This document shows positions 6,853 to 13,455 of a DNA stretch of 14,737 bases, piece after piece. Position numbers and translations under genes: made by a program. The first letter of the stretch is position 1, and each line of letters begins with the position of its first letter. The notes below the pieces were generated by a model. That model had not been told where the DNA came from and searched no databases. It saw nothing but the letters and a program-made list of their open reading frames with translations. This DNA comes from GCA-2731375 sp964462145 (GTDB lineage Bacteria; Pseudomonadota; Alphaproteobacteria; GCA-2731375): assembly GCA_964462145.1 (NCBI GenBank), contig CAYWYB010000111.1:1-14737 (forward strand), written 5' to 3'.

Positions 6853-7581
6853 ATGACGGCAGCCAGGCCAGAGGCCACCCCCGGCGCGAAGATGATGTAT
6901 CTGATCAAGCGCAAGGCGACGACCACGCGCGAAGAGCTGATCGCCCATTGGTTCGCCAATCACATGCCCGATGTCATCGCGCGCGCCGAACAGGCCGCCG
7001 CCGCCGGCAAGCTGCACGCGGAGCACTATGTGGCGACGCTGTTCAATCCGAAACACAGTAAGTCGCAGACCTGGGATGGGGTTGCGCAGCTGTGGTATGG
7101 CAAGCCGTTGCCCCGGCCCTATTCGGCCCACGGCGTGGAGCCCACCGACACCTTCCAGGAAAAGGCGGAACCCTATATGCCCTGGGCAACGCGGGAGTAC
7201 GTCGTCATGGACGGCGCCCTGCCCCTCAATCCGCCGACCTTGAATCCACCCTTTCCCTGCACCCGAAGCGGCTTTTTCAAGGTCACCTTTCTGGTCGGCA
7301 TCAAGCAGGGCGGCGATCATGGCGCACTGTTTGATCATTGGCTGGATGTGCATGTGCCCAACGTAACCCAGACGATGGAGGCCGTGGGCGGCTTCCGCTA
7401 TGTGGTCAGTCATGGTCTGGAGCCGGAGGGGGACAGCTATGCTGGCATGGCGGAATTATATTTTCCCGACGCCTCCGGCTGGGACCGATACCGGGAACAA
7501 ATCAAACCGGATGGCATGCAGCATTTGATCGTTGACTCGGAAGTGTTCTACAGCGGCACCGAAATGGTCGGGATCGCCTAG
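6853..7581 (+). CDS. EthD domain protein with two tandem EthD-like domains
   Basis: 242 residues made of two ferredoxin-like halves (about 13-120 and 140-235). Each carries a helix with the same pattern: HWFANHMPDV (32-41) and HWLDVHVPNV (162-171). EthD-like proteins form dimeric alpha-beta barrels. Relatives include EthD of ether degradation and various small lyases, cyclases and decarboxylating enzymes, so a catalytic or protective role in a catabolic pathway fits. The exact reaction is unknown. GAGGAGG (6839-6845) lies seven bases before the ATG. An out-of-frame ATG TTA TGA at 6848 overlaps the start and looks incidental. The gene is divergent from the epimerase gene and converges on the exporter gene with a 14-base gap. 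Confidence 0.87.
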   Translation: MTAARPEATPGAKMMYLIKRKATTTREELIAHWFANHMPDVIARAEQAAAAGKLHAEHYVATLFNPKHSKSQTWDGVAQLWYGKPLPRPYSAHGVEPTDTFQEKAEPYMPWATREYVVMDGALPLNPPTLNPPFPCTRSGFFKVTFLVGIKQGGDHGALFDHWLDVHVPNVTQTMEAVGGFRYVVSHGLEPEGDSYAGMAELYFPDASGWDRYREQIKPDGMQHLIVDSEVFYSGTEMVGIA

Positions 7582-7595
7582 CGGCCTGGAAAGGC

Positions 7596-8489
7596 TTATA
7601 GGATGGGCGGCGGTTTGTTTCGCAGTCCCGATAGTGCGTTACCGGCAATCGCGGCCAACAGCACGGCGCCGCCGAGCAGCGTGAACAGCCCCGCCGTTTC
7701 GCCCAGGAAAAGCCAGACCCAGAACGGGCCCAGCACGACCTCGGTCATGGATAACAGGGCCAGTTCGGCGGCCGGAACGACGCGTGATCCGGTGGTATAG
7801 ATCACCATCCCCGCGCCGACCTGGAACACGCCCAGGGCCGCGGCGACCAGAACATCCTGTACCGGCAGGACAAACGAGTATCCCGCGAACAGACAGATAA
7901 CCGCCGCGACGACGATGGCGAAGACGCCGGCCAGAAAAACCGTCGGCATCATGTCTTCCAGCTTGCGCCAACGCAGGGAGATGGTGAAGACGGCAAACCC
8001 CAGCGCGGAAATCAACGCCGCTATATTTCCCGCCATGTGGCCCAGCGAGATACCTTCCCAGACCATGATGGCAATGCCGGTAATGGCAACGGCCATGGCC
8101 CACCAGGTGGCGGTACGGACCCGCTCCCGCAATATGACCGAGCCGAGCAGGGCGGCCAGGAACGGCGCGGCGGCGAACAGGAACATGGCATTGGCGACCG
8201 TCGTCTCCTGTATGGCCAGGATGCCCCCGGTAAAGGCGAAGACCAGCGCGGCGCCGCCGATAACACCGGCGGCGCCGACCTTGCGAATGGTCTGAAACGG
8301 TTTTCCGCCCGAGCGCAGCGTGATGACCAGGAACAGGAACGGCACCAGGCTAAGCGAGCGGTAGAGCAGGATCTGCCAGACATTGGCGGTCTCGATAAAG
8401 CGTATGCCAAGGCCCATGGATGACCAGCAGACGCCCGCAAACAGGACCAGAAACACCCCTTGGCGATAACTCGGGTTGAACAACGGCAT
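7596..8489 (-). CDS. DMT superfamily (EamA) transporter
   Basis: 297 residues with about ten hydrophobic segments in two five-helix halves, the EamA duplication. The first helix contains LFAGVCWSSMGLGIRFI (16-32). The half-ending motifs are LAALLGSVILRERV (111-124) and VVLGPFWVWLFLGET (251-265), both typical of EamA repeats. It is an inner-membrane protein. Relatives export amino acids, metabolites or drugs, and some import; direction and substrate are unknown. It is the only transporter in the window, so it may move a pathway substrate or toxic intermediate. The ATG start has GGAAGG about ten bases upstream. It is divergent from the second ThDP enzyme. Confidence 0.9.
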   Translation of the reverse strand: MPLFNPSYRQGVFLVLFAGVCWSSMGLGIRFIETANVWQILLYRSLSLVPFLFLVITLRSGGKPFQTIRKVGAAGVIGGAALVFAFTGGILAIQETTVANAMFLFAAAPFLAALLGSVILRERVRTATWWAMAVAITGIAIMVWEGISLGHMAGNIAALISALGFAVFTISLRWRKLEDMMPTVFLAGVFAIVVAAVICLFAGYSFVLPVQDVLVAAALGVFQVGAGMVIYTTGSRVVPAAELALLSMTEVVLGPFWVWLFLGETAGLFTLLGGAVLLAAIAGNALSGLRNKPPPIL

Positions 8490-8513
8490 TTCCAGGAAAC
8501 CTTCCGAGCAGTG

Positions 8514-8544
8514 ATGATCCCAACACTGTGGTGTGCTATGATCC
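8514..8544 (+). promoter_or_regulatory. Candidate promoter with direct repeats upstream of the second ThDP gene
   Basis: ATGATCC occurs at 8514-8520 and again at 8538-8544 (24-base period), flanking ACAC-TGTG-GTGT (8523-8534). A third ATGATC lies at 8565. TATGAT at 8537-8542 is a good -10 hexamer with no clear -35. Similar repeat spacing can mark regulator sites on one helical face, but 24 bases is not an exact number of turns. Confidence 0.35.
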
Positions 8545-8593
8545 GTTAGGAGAGGCCCATCGCCATGATCGGGCCGGTTGAGGGGAGTAGACC

Positions 8594-10240
8594 ATGAACG
8601 GCATCGACTACATAACGCAAATTCTGAAACAAGAAGGCGTCGAATGGCTGTCCTGTTTCCCCTCCAATCCGCTGATTTCGGCAGCGGCCCGGGAGGGCAT
8701 CCGTCCCATCGCCTTCCGCCACGAGCGCGGCGCGGTCATGGCCGCCGACGGCTACAGCCGTATCAGTGACCGACAACGCTTTGGCGTGGTCGCGGTGCAG
8801 GCCCAGGCCGGGGCGGAAAATGTCATGGGCGGGCTGTCCCAGGCCTATGCCGATAATATTCCCATTCTGGTCATGCTGGGCGGCAACAGTCTCAATCAGA
8901 TTTCGGTGCGGCCGAATTTCTCCGCCGTGCAGAAATATCAGGGCTGGGTCAAACAGATTGAGGCGATCTATACGCCCGACCAAGTTGGCGATGTCATGCG
9001 CCGCGCCTTTCATGCCCTGCGCAATGGCACCCCGGGCCCGGTGGTGGTGGAACTGACCGGCGATGTCTGCGCCCAGGAGGTTCCCGAAGCCGCGCAAAAT
9101 TATCAATCGCCAAAACTGACGCGCCAGGCACCCGAAGCCGGCGATATCTCGGCGGCGGCCAAGGCCTTGCTCGATGCCAAGAAGCCCGTGATCTGGGCCG
9201 GTGCCGGGGTGCTGTTTTCAGGCGCCACGGATGCCCTGCGGGAACTGGCGGAACTGACCGCCACGCCCGTCTTCACCACCATGCCCGGCAAGTCGGCCAT
9301 TGACGAGCGCCACCCCCTGGCACTGGGCGCGGGCAGCGGCGCCACCACGCTGGCCGCGCACCGCTGGCTGACCGACAGCGATGTTTTGCTGGCCCTGGGT
9401 TCCAGCCTGACGCGCACGCCCTATGGCCAACGGGTCAAGCCCGGCAAGTTCCTGATCCACAACTCCATCAATCCCGATGACATCAACAAGGACGAGGCGG
9501 CGGATATCGGCCTGGTTGGCGACACGCACTTGACCATTCAGGCTCTGATCGAGGCGGTCAAGGCCCAGACGGACGGCGCCCGTGACCGGAGCGGCGTCGA
9601 GGCCGAGGTCGCCGCCGTCAAGGCCGAATGGATGGCGGAATGGACACCGGCCCTGACCTCGGATGACGAACCGTTGACCTATTACCGGGTCATTCACGAG
9701 ATCAACCAGAACCTGGATCTGGAAAACTCCATCGTTACCCATGATGCCGGCGCGCCACGCGACTCCATCGTGCCGTTCCATAACGCCACCACGCCGCACA
9801 GCTTTATCGGCTGGGGCAAGACCACTCATCTTGGTTTCGGCATCCCCCTGATGATCGGCGCCAAGATGGCCCAGCCTGATAAATTCTGCCTCAACTTGAT
9901 GGGCGACGGCGCGTTCGGTATGTCCGGCACCGACATTGAAACCGCGGCCCGCTCGGGCGCCGCCATTACCACGGTGCTGCTTAACAACAGCGCCATGGCG
10001 ACCTATTCCGGCCCAACCCAGGGCGCCATCGGGCCGGAGGCGCGGGAGCGTTACGGCGTCTCCCACATGCAGGGTGACTATGCCAAGATTGCCGAGGGCA
10101 TGGGCGCGGTCGGCATCAAAGTCTGCAAGGTCGGCGAAATGGCGGCGGCCCTGAAGGAAGCACAACGCCTGAATGCCGACGGCAAAACGGTGTTGATCGA
10201 CGTTGACGCCAACGTGGAAGACCGCCGTTCCAGATTCTAG
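8594..10240 (+). CDS. ThDP-requiring enzyme, acetolactate synthase/benzoylformate decarboxylase-like
   Basis: 548 residues in the Pyr / central / PP domain order. The activating glutamate is Glu44 in FRHERGA. The ThDP/Mg motif starts GDG at 437-439 and ends LLNN at 462-465. An N-terminal CFPSNP (21-26) replaces the usual G-x-P-G loop seen in the other ThDP enzyme (CVPGES). A GTPGPVVVEL segment (145-154) is standard for the family. The two ThDP proteins of this window are clearly different, so they probably act on different substrates or steps. Nothing in the sequence singles out the substrate. GAGGGGAG (8580-8587) six bases before the ATG supports the start. The TAG stop overlaps the convergent dioxygenase stop by four bases (CTAG), leaving no room for a terminator between them. 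Confidence 0.88.
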   Translation: MNGIDYITQILKQEGVEWLSCFPSNPLISAAAREGIRPIAFRHERGAVMAADGYSRISDRQRFGVVAVQAQAGAENVMGGLSQAYADNIPILVMLGGNSLNQISVRPNFSAVQKYQGWVKQIEAIYTPDQVGDVMRRAFHALRNGTPGPVVVELTGDVCAQEVPEAAQNYQSPKLTRQAPEAGDISAAAKALLDAKKPVIWAGAGVLFSGATDALRELAELTATPVFTTMPGKSAIDERHPLALGAGSGATTLAAHRWLTDSDVLLALGSSLTRTPYGQRVKPGKFLIHNSINPDDINKDEAADIGLVGDTHLTIQALIEAVKAQTDGARDRSGVEAEVAAVKAEWMAEWTPALTSDDEPLTYYRVIHEINQNLDLENSIVTHDAGAPRDSIVPFHNATTPHSFIGWGKTTHLGFGIPLMIGAKMAQPDKFCLNLMGDGAFGMSGTDIETAARSGAAITTVLLNNSAMATYSGPTQGAIGPEARERYGVSHMQGDYAKIAEGMGAVGIKVCKVGEMAAALKEAQRLNADGKTVLIDVDANVEDRRSRF

Positions 10241-11100
10241 CCCACGGAATAGTTCGGAACGCCGCTTGAAATAGTGGTGCGCTGCATCAGGCGTTGATGC
10301 TGTGCCGTATCGTATGCGGTGGCGCGGTGTACGGTGGCCTGGTTGTCCCAGACGATGACGTCGCCGGCGCGCCATTCGTGGCGATAGCTGTTTTCGGGCC
10401 GCGTCGCCCGCGCCAACAGATCATCCAACAGGGCGCGGCTTTCGTCTTCCGGCCAGCCCACGACGCATTTGGCGTGTACGCCGATCATCACGGATTTTTC
10501 GCCACTTGCCTGGTTGGTGCGCACCAGACGGTGGCGGACGGGAGCCATATGGGCCAGTTCGTCCGCCGTAAAGGTGAAGCCGGCCAAGCCGCGGGAATAG
10601 GCAAAATCGTGCTCGATTTCCAGATCCTCGATCTCGGCCTTTTGCTTTTCGCTGAGCGATGCATAGGCGGCCCTGGTGGAGGCGAATTCCGTTGCGCCGC
10701 CCTCGGGCGGCACGATGCGCGCGGTCAGCACCGAACATAACGAGGGCACCGCCTTGAAGGTGCTGTCGGCGTGCCAGAACATATTGGCCTTTTGATAGAA
10801 CATGCGCCGGTCATCCGCCGGAATGACTTCGCCGGATTTGATGTCCAGATTGGATTGCCGCGCGAAGGGCGTGCCCGAGCCCGGATTGACCCCCCGCGTA
10901 CCTTCCAACGGCCCGAACCATTCGCTGAATTCGATCTGCTGTTCGTCGGTCATCGCCTGATCGGAAAATACCAGGACAAGATGTTCATCAAAGGCCGCCC
11001 GAATTTCCGCGAAAGTAGCTTCATCAAGCGGCCGATTGATATCGATGCCGGAAATCCGGGCGCCGAACACGGGCGTTATGGGCGTAATGGTCAGGGACAT
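10237..11100 (-). CDS. TauD/TfdA family Fe(II)/2-oxoglutarate-dependent dioxygenase
   Basis: 287 residues, the normal length for the TauD/TfdA family. The iron triad is visible: His110 and Asp112 in MFWHADSTF, and His258 in ATVHRATAYD. Arg274 (MQRTT) is the likely 2-oxoglutarate carboxylate ligand, and Thr137 in GGATEFAST is in the second expected binding segment. The family hydroxylates unactivated carbons, often causing cleavage of C-O or C-S bonds in substrates such as taurine, sulfate esters or aryloxyacetates. Which of these applies is not clear; the HADSTFK and GGATEFAS segments look closer to the TfdA side (impression, not aligned). The ATG at 11100 has GGAAAG seven bases upstream. It is divergent from the aldolase across a palindrome-rich gap. 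Confidence 0.9.
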   Translation of the reverse strand: MSLTITPITPVFGARISGIDINRPLDEATFAEIRAAFDEHLVLVFSDQAMTDEQQIEFSEWFGPLEGTRGVNPGSGTPFARQSNLDIKSGEVIPADDRRMFYQKANMFWHADSTFKAVPSLCSVLTARIVPPEGGATEFASTRAAYASLSEKQKAEIEDLEIEHDFAYSRGLAGFTFTADELAHMAPVRHRLVRTNQASGEKSVMIGVHAKCVVGWPEDESRALLDDLLARATRPENSYRHEWRAGDVIVWDNQATVHRATAYDTAQHQRLMQRTTISSGVPNYSVG

Positions 11101-11173
11101 GTTTTGTCTTTCCGGCAAAAGCAATTTTAATTAAACGGCGTGGCTATCGTATCCTAGTTGGCGCGATTTAGGT

Positions 11174-11186
11174 AATTGGTTCAATT
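11174..11186. promoter_or_regulatory. Palindrome AATTG-GTT-CAATT
   Basis: A perfect five-base inverted repeat with a three-base centre, on the dioxygenase side of the divergent region. It also contains ATTG-N3-CAAT, a T-N-A type dyad of the kind bound by LysR- or GntR-like regulators. Function inferred from position only. Confidence 0.4.
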
Positions 11187-11231
11187 GCTCGTCATTTCGG
11201 AATCTGGGCATTTTTTGACAAAACATGCTCC

Positions 11232-11262
11232 AGGAATGCGGAGATGATCTCCATGGGTTCCT
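11232..11262. promoter_or_regulatory. Nested inverted repeat around GGAGATGATCTCC
   Basis: The core GGAGAT-G-ATCTCC (11240-11252) is a perfect six-base dyad. It is flanked by AGGAA (11232-11236) and TTCCT (11258-11262), which are also complementary to each other. It could be a regulator site or a stem in the aldolase leader transcript. Confidence 0.45.
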
Positions 11263-11263
11263 A

Positions 11264-11275
11264 TCATTGCAATGA
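11264..11275. promoter_or_regulatory. Perfect 12-base palindrome TCATTGCAATGA
   Basis: The sequence is identical to its reverse complement over 12 bases and starts two bases after the nested repeat. The close spacing of two dyads suggests paired operators. It is 128 bases upstream of the aldolase start. Confidence 0.45.
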
Positions 11276-11390
11276 GGTACTACTGCTCACGGGCGGACTG
11301 CCCTATAAAGGCACGCAATAATAAATGCCGGGTCGGCCATCCGTGTGCTGTCCTTGGTGCCAGCGGCCCCGCGCCAGTATGAACAACACT

Positions 11391-11395
11391 AGAGG
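11391..11395 (+). promoter_or_regulatory. Ribosome-binding site that decides the aldolase start
   Basis: AGAGG lies one base before an ATG at 11397 but seven bases before the in-frame ATG at 11403. The second ATG was chosen; the choice changes only two residues. A third ATG at 11379 has no site. Confidence 0.55.
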
Positions 11396-11402
11396 TATGA
11401 CT

Positions 11403-12170
11403 ATGCGACCAAACAAGATCAAGCAAATGTGGCAAGACGGTAAACATGCGAGCCTGGGCTGGCTCTCCATATCCCATGGCTTCACGGCCGAGGTCATGGC
11501 GCGTCAAGGTTTCGACGCCTTGTGCGTCGACTTGCAGCATGGCACAAACGAAATGAGCGATGTCTGGCCCCTGCTGCAAGCGATATCCCAGACGGACACA
11601 ACGCCATTCGTGCGCGTCGCATGGAACGAGCCGGCAGCCATTATGAGGGCCCTCGATCTGGGCGCCTACGGCATTATCGTGCCGCTGGTCAATACGGCCG
11701 AGGAAGCGGCGATGGCGGTGGCCGCGTGCCGCTATCCGCCGGTGGGCATGCGCTCGTCAGGACCCATCCGCGCGGCGCAATACGGCGGCGCCGATTATCA
11801 GGCCAACGCCAATGACGAGATCATCATCATGGCCATGATCGAGACAAAGGAAGGCCTTGCCAACCTGGATGCCATCTGCGCCACACCGGGCCTGGATGCC
11901 GTTTACATCGGCCCGGCCGATCTGTCGTTTGCGTTGGGTCTGGAACCGCGCGGTGATAACCCCGATCCGACCCATCTTGCCACCTGCGACAAGATCCTCG
12001 AAACCGCGCACAAGCACGGCATCAAGGCCGTTATGCACTGTGCCAGCGGGGCGTTCGCGGCGGGCGCCATCAAGCGTGGTTTCGACATGGTGATGCTGAC
12101 CTCCGATCTCGCCTGCATGATCGCCGGCGCCCGGCAGCAGCTCGAGCAGTTCAAGGCCGAAACCGCCTGA
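11403..12170 (+). CDS. HpcH/HpaI-type class II aldolase (2-oxo acid aldolase)
   Basis: 255 residues, matching the HpaI/GarL group. Expected active-site residues are visible. His46 in VDLQHG is the general base position (the usual D-x-E-H-G is here D-L-Q-H-G). Arg71 (VRVAWN) is the pyruvate-binding arginine. Glu147 (MIET) and Asp173 (GPADLS) are the divalent-metal ligands. Such enzymes split 4-hydroxy-2-oxo acids into pyruvate or a similar 2-oxo acid plus an aldehyde, and can run in reverse. The product aldehyde and 2-oxo acid would suit the nearby dehydrogenases and ThDP enzymes, but this link is inference. It is divergent from the dioxygenase and followed by a hairpin and a rhodanese gene. 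Confidence 0.88.
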   Translation: MRPNKIKQMWQDGKHASLGWLSISHGFTAEVMARQGFDALCVDLQHGTNEMSDVWPLLQAISQTDTTPFVRVAWNEPAAIMRALDLGAYGIIVPLVNTAEEAAMAVAACRYPPVGMRSSGPIRAAQYGGADYQANANDEIIIMAMIETKEGLANLDAICATPGLDAVYIGPADLSFALGLEPRGDNPDPTHLATCDKILETAHKHGIKAVMHCASGAFAAGAIKRGFDMVMLTSDLACMIAGARQQLEQFKAETA

Positions 12171-12195
12171 AGACATTTGGATGGCGCATACCGTT

Positions 12196-12232
12196 CCTTC
12201 CGTGCCGCAAAAATATCGCGCGGTGCGGAAGG
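12196..12232. repeat. Strong hairpin between aldolase and rhodanese genes
   Basis: CCTTCCGTGCCGC (12196-12208) pairs over 13 positions with GCGGTGCGGAAGG (12220-12232). Eleven are Watson-Crick and two are G-U in the + transcript; the loop is the A-rich AAAAATATCGC. It lacks a downstream T-run on either strand, so it is not a standard intrinsic terminator. A processing or stabilising stem for the aldolase transcript, or an attenuator before the rhodanese, fits its place. Confidence 0.55.
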
Positions 12233-12281
12233 ATCTCGGCAGACGCAATGGATGAATTGGAAATCGAGGACGTAGAAGCGC

Positions 12282-12671
12282 ATGGGAATAATCCAACTTG
12301 CCGAACAGGCGCAAACCGAAATCAAGGCCATGCAGGTAGACGAGGCGCTGCCAAGGTACGCCGACGGCGATCTTGTCTTCGTTGATGTGCGGGATATTCG
12401 CGAGGTCGAAAAGAGCGGTACCATTAAAGGTGCTCAAATCGCACCGCGCGGCATGATCGAGTTCTGGTTCGACCCCGACAGCCCCTATCATCGGGATATC
12501 TATGGCGATGCCGGCAAGACCTACGTTCTGTTCTGCAATGCCGAATGGCGCTCGGCCCTATGCGCCAAATCACTGCAAGACATGGGCATCAGCAATGTAG
12601 CGCAGCTGTTTGGCGGATTGCCTGCATGGCGGGACGCCGGCGGACCGACGGAAGAGAAAAAGCGAAAATAA
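12282..12671 (+). CDS. Single-domain rhodanese-like sulfurtransferase
   Basis: 129 residues, one rhodanese domain. VFVDVRDIREVEKSGTIKGA (32-51) is the conserved N-terminal block. The active-site loop is FCNAEWRSA (84-92) with Cys85 as the persulfide-forming cysteine and Arg90 following in the usual position. LFGGLPAWRDAGGP (109-122) is the C-terminal signature. It transfers sulfane sulfur, for example from thiosulfate, to cyanide or a thiol acceptor in the cytoplasm. No signal peptide is seen. GAGGA (12266-12270) lies 11 bases before the ATG. The gene lies 111 bases after the aldolase, separated by a hairpin, and converges on the DUF1028 gene with an 18-base gap. A role in the catabolic locus is not evident. 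Confidence 0.9.
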   Translation: MGIIQLAEQAQTEIKAMQVDEALPRYADGDLVFVDVRDIREVEKSGTIKGAQIAPRGMIEFWFDPDSPYHRDIYGDAGKTYVLFCNAEWRSALCAKSLQDMGISNVAQLFGGLPAWRDAGGPTEEKKRK

Positions 12672-12689
12672 ACTCGGCTGCGGCCCGCG

Positions 12690-13373
12690 TTAGTTTTTCG
12701 CACCGGTTTGCCGCCAAACGTCGTCGCGGGGCATGTCGGGACTGCCGGGCCGGGTGTCGTAGTAGGGGATCAGCGGCTTGTAATGTTCGTACATGCGGCG
12801 CAGCTCGCCGACCGGTTCGTCATGCAGATCGGCGCGCAGATCAATCCAGGCATAGCTGCGCCTGTTGACGACCTTCAGGGCGGAGGAAAACTCGCCGCCT
12901 ACCTGGCCGCCGGCGTCCCGGCCCGCTTCCAGGCATTTCATCAGGCGGTCGCCAAGGTCCTCGCCCGCCGTGGCATCCCAGACCTCGACCATGGCCGTGA
13001 CCGTCTCCTCGCCCGTCAGGCGGTTACCCAGCGAGACGAAATCCTTTTTTGCCACATGGCCTTTCCAATCCTCGCTGTCCTGGCCGGTCCAGGCGGCGGT
13101 GCGGCCCTCTTGATCAACCACGGCGACCTGGCGCCATTCACGGTAGGGATCATTGTCCGATAGTTCCTGCAACACCTTGCCCGCGCCGTAGCCCATGGAC
13201 AACAGATCCAGACCCAGCGGCCCAAACCGGGGATCGCCGTTGGCCTGCACCACCAGGGCGCCGACGCCCGGCTTCAGAAACGGGCATTTGGCGCCGATGG
13301 CGATGGGCCGGGTGGCGATGGCGATACCGAACATGCCGGTATCGGGGCAGCGGGCGATGACGGAATAGGTCAT
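12690..13373 (-). CDS. DUF1028 domain protein (Ntn-hydrolase-like fold)
   Basis: 227 residues. The start MTYSVIARCPDTGMFGIAIA (1-20), PGVGALVVQANGDPRFGPLG (35-54), VVDQEGRTAAWTG (85-97) and LGNRLTGEETVTAM (115-128) all match the DUF1028 pattern. The family is grouped with N-terminal-nucleophile hydrolases, so Thr2 exposed after Met removal is a possible nucleophile; this is inference, and no reaction is established for the family to my knowledge. A C-terminal segment (YAWIDLRADLHDEPVGELRRM, 174-194) is also family-like. GAGGA (13380-13384) lies six bases before the ATG. TATTAT on the - strand (13438-13443) is a possible -10. DUF1028 genes are often found near amidohydrolases or amino-acid catabolism, neither of which is seen here. 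Confidence 0.88.
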   Translation of the reverse strand: MTYSVIARCPDTGMFGIAIATRPIAIGAKCPFLKPGVGALVVQANGDPRFGPLGLDLLSMGYGAGKVLQELSDNDPYREWRQVAVVDQEGRTAAWTGQDSEDWKGHVAKKDFVSLGNRLTGEETVTAMVEVWDATAGEDLGDRLMKCLEAGRDAGGQVGGEFSSALKVVNRRSYAWIDLRADLHDEPVGELRRMYEHYKPLIPYYDTRPGSPDMPRDDVWRQTGAKN

Positions 13374-13455
13374 GAAAAATCCTCAACAACGCTAGGAACA
13401 GGAATTCGATTTCCGATGACGGTAGCGAATTTTGCCCATAATAGGCAGCGCTTTT

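Larger units (their letters stand above)
11101..11402. promoter_or_regulatory. 302-base divergent regulatory region (dioxygenase/aldolase)
   Basis: This is the longest gene-free stretch in the window and clearly more AT-rich than the genes. It carries several palindromes, listed separately, plus TTTAATTAAA (11126-11135). A consensus -35 hexamer TTGACA lies at 11215-11220 on the + strand, but no -10 sits at the right distance. TATAAA at 11304-11309 is a possible -10 with a poor -35. No convincing coding frame was found in it. It probably holds promoters for both flanking genes and binding sites for a regulator encoded elsewhere. Confidence 0.6.

Noticed and set aside
6848..6856. ATG TTA TGA mini-frame overlapping the EthD start
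   Set aside because: Three codons can arise by chance, and the ribosome-binding site is well placed for the real ATG at 6853.
9218..10375. 385-codon open frame on the - strand across the second ThDP gene
   Set aside because: It is antisense to a gene with full family motifs, its translation is Arg/His/Gly-rich without recognisable domains, and long antisense frames are common in GC-rich DNA.
11757..12491. 244-codon - strand frame across the aldolase and rhodanese genes
   Set aside because: It spans two well-supported + strand genes and the hairpin, and its translation looks like a reverse-strand shadow.
13433..13447. TGCC-N7-GGCA as a terminator of the methyltransferase gene
   Set aside because: The stem has only four pairs and no T-run, and its loop overlaps a possible -10 for the DUF1028 gene.
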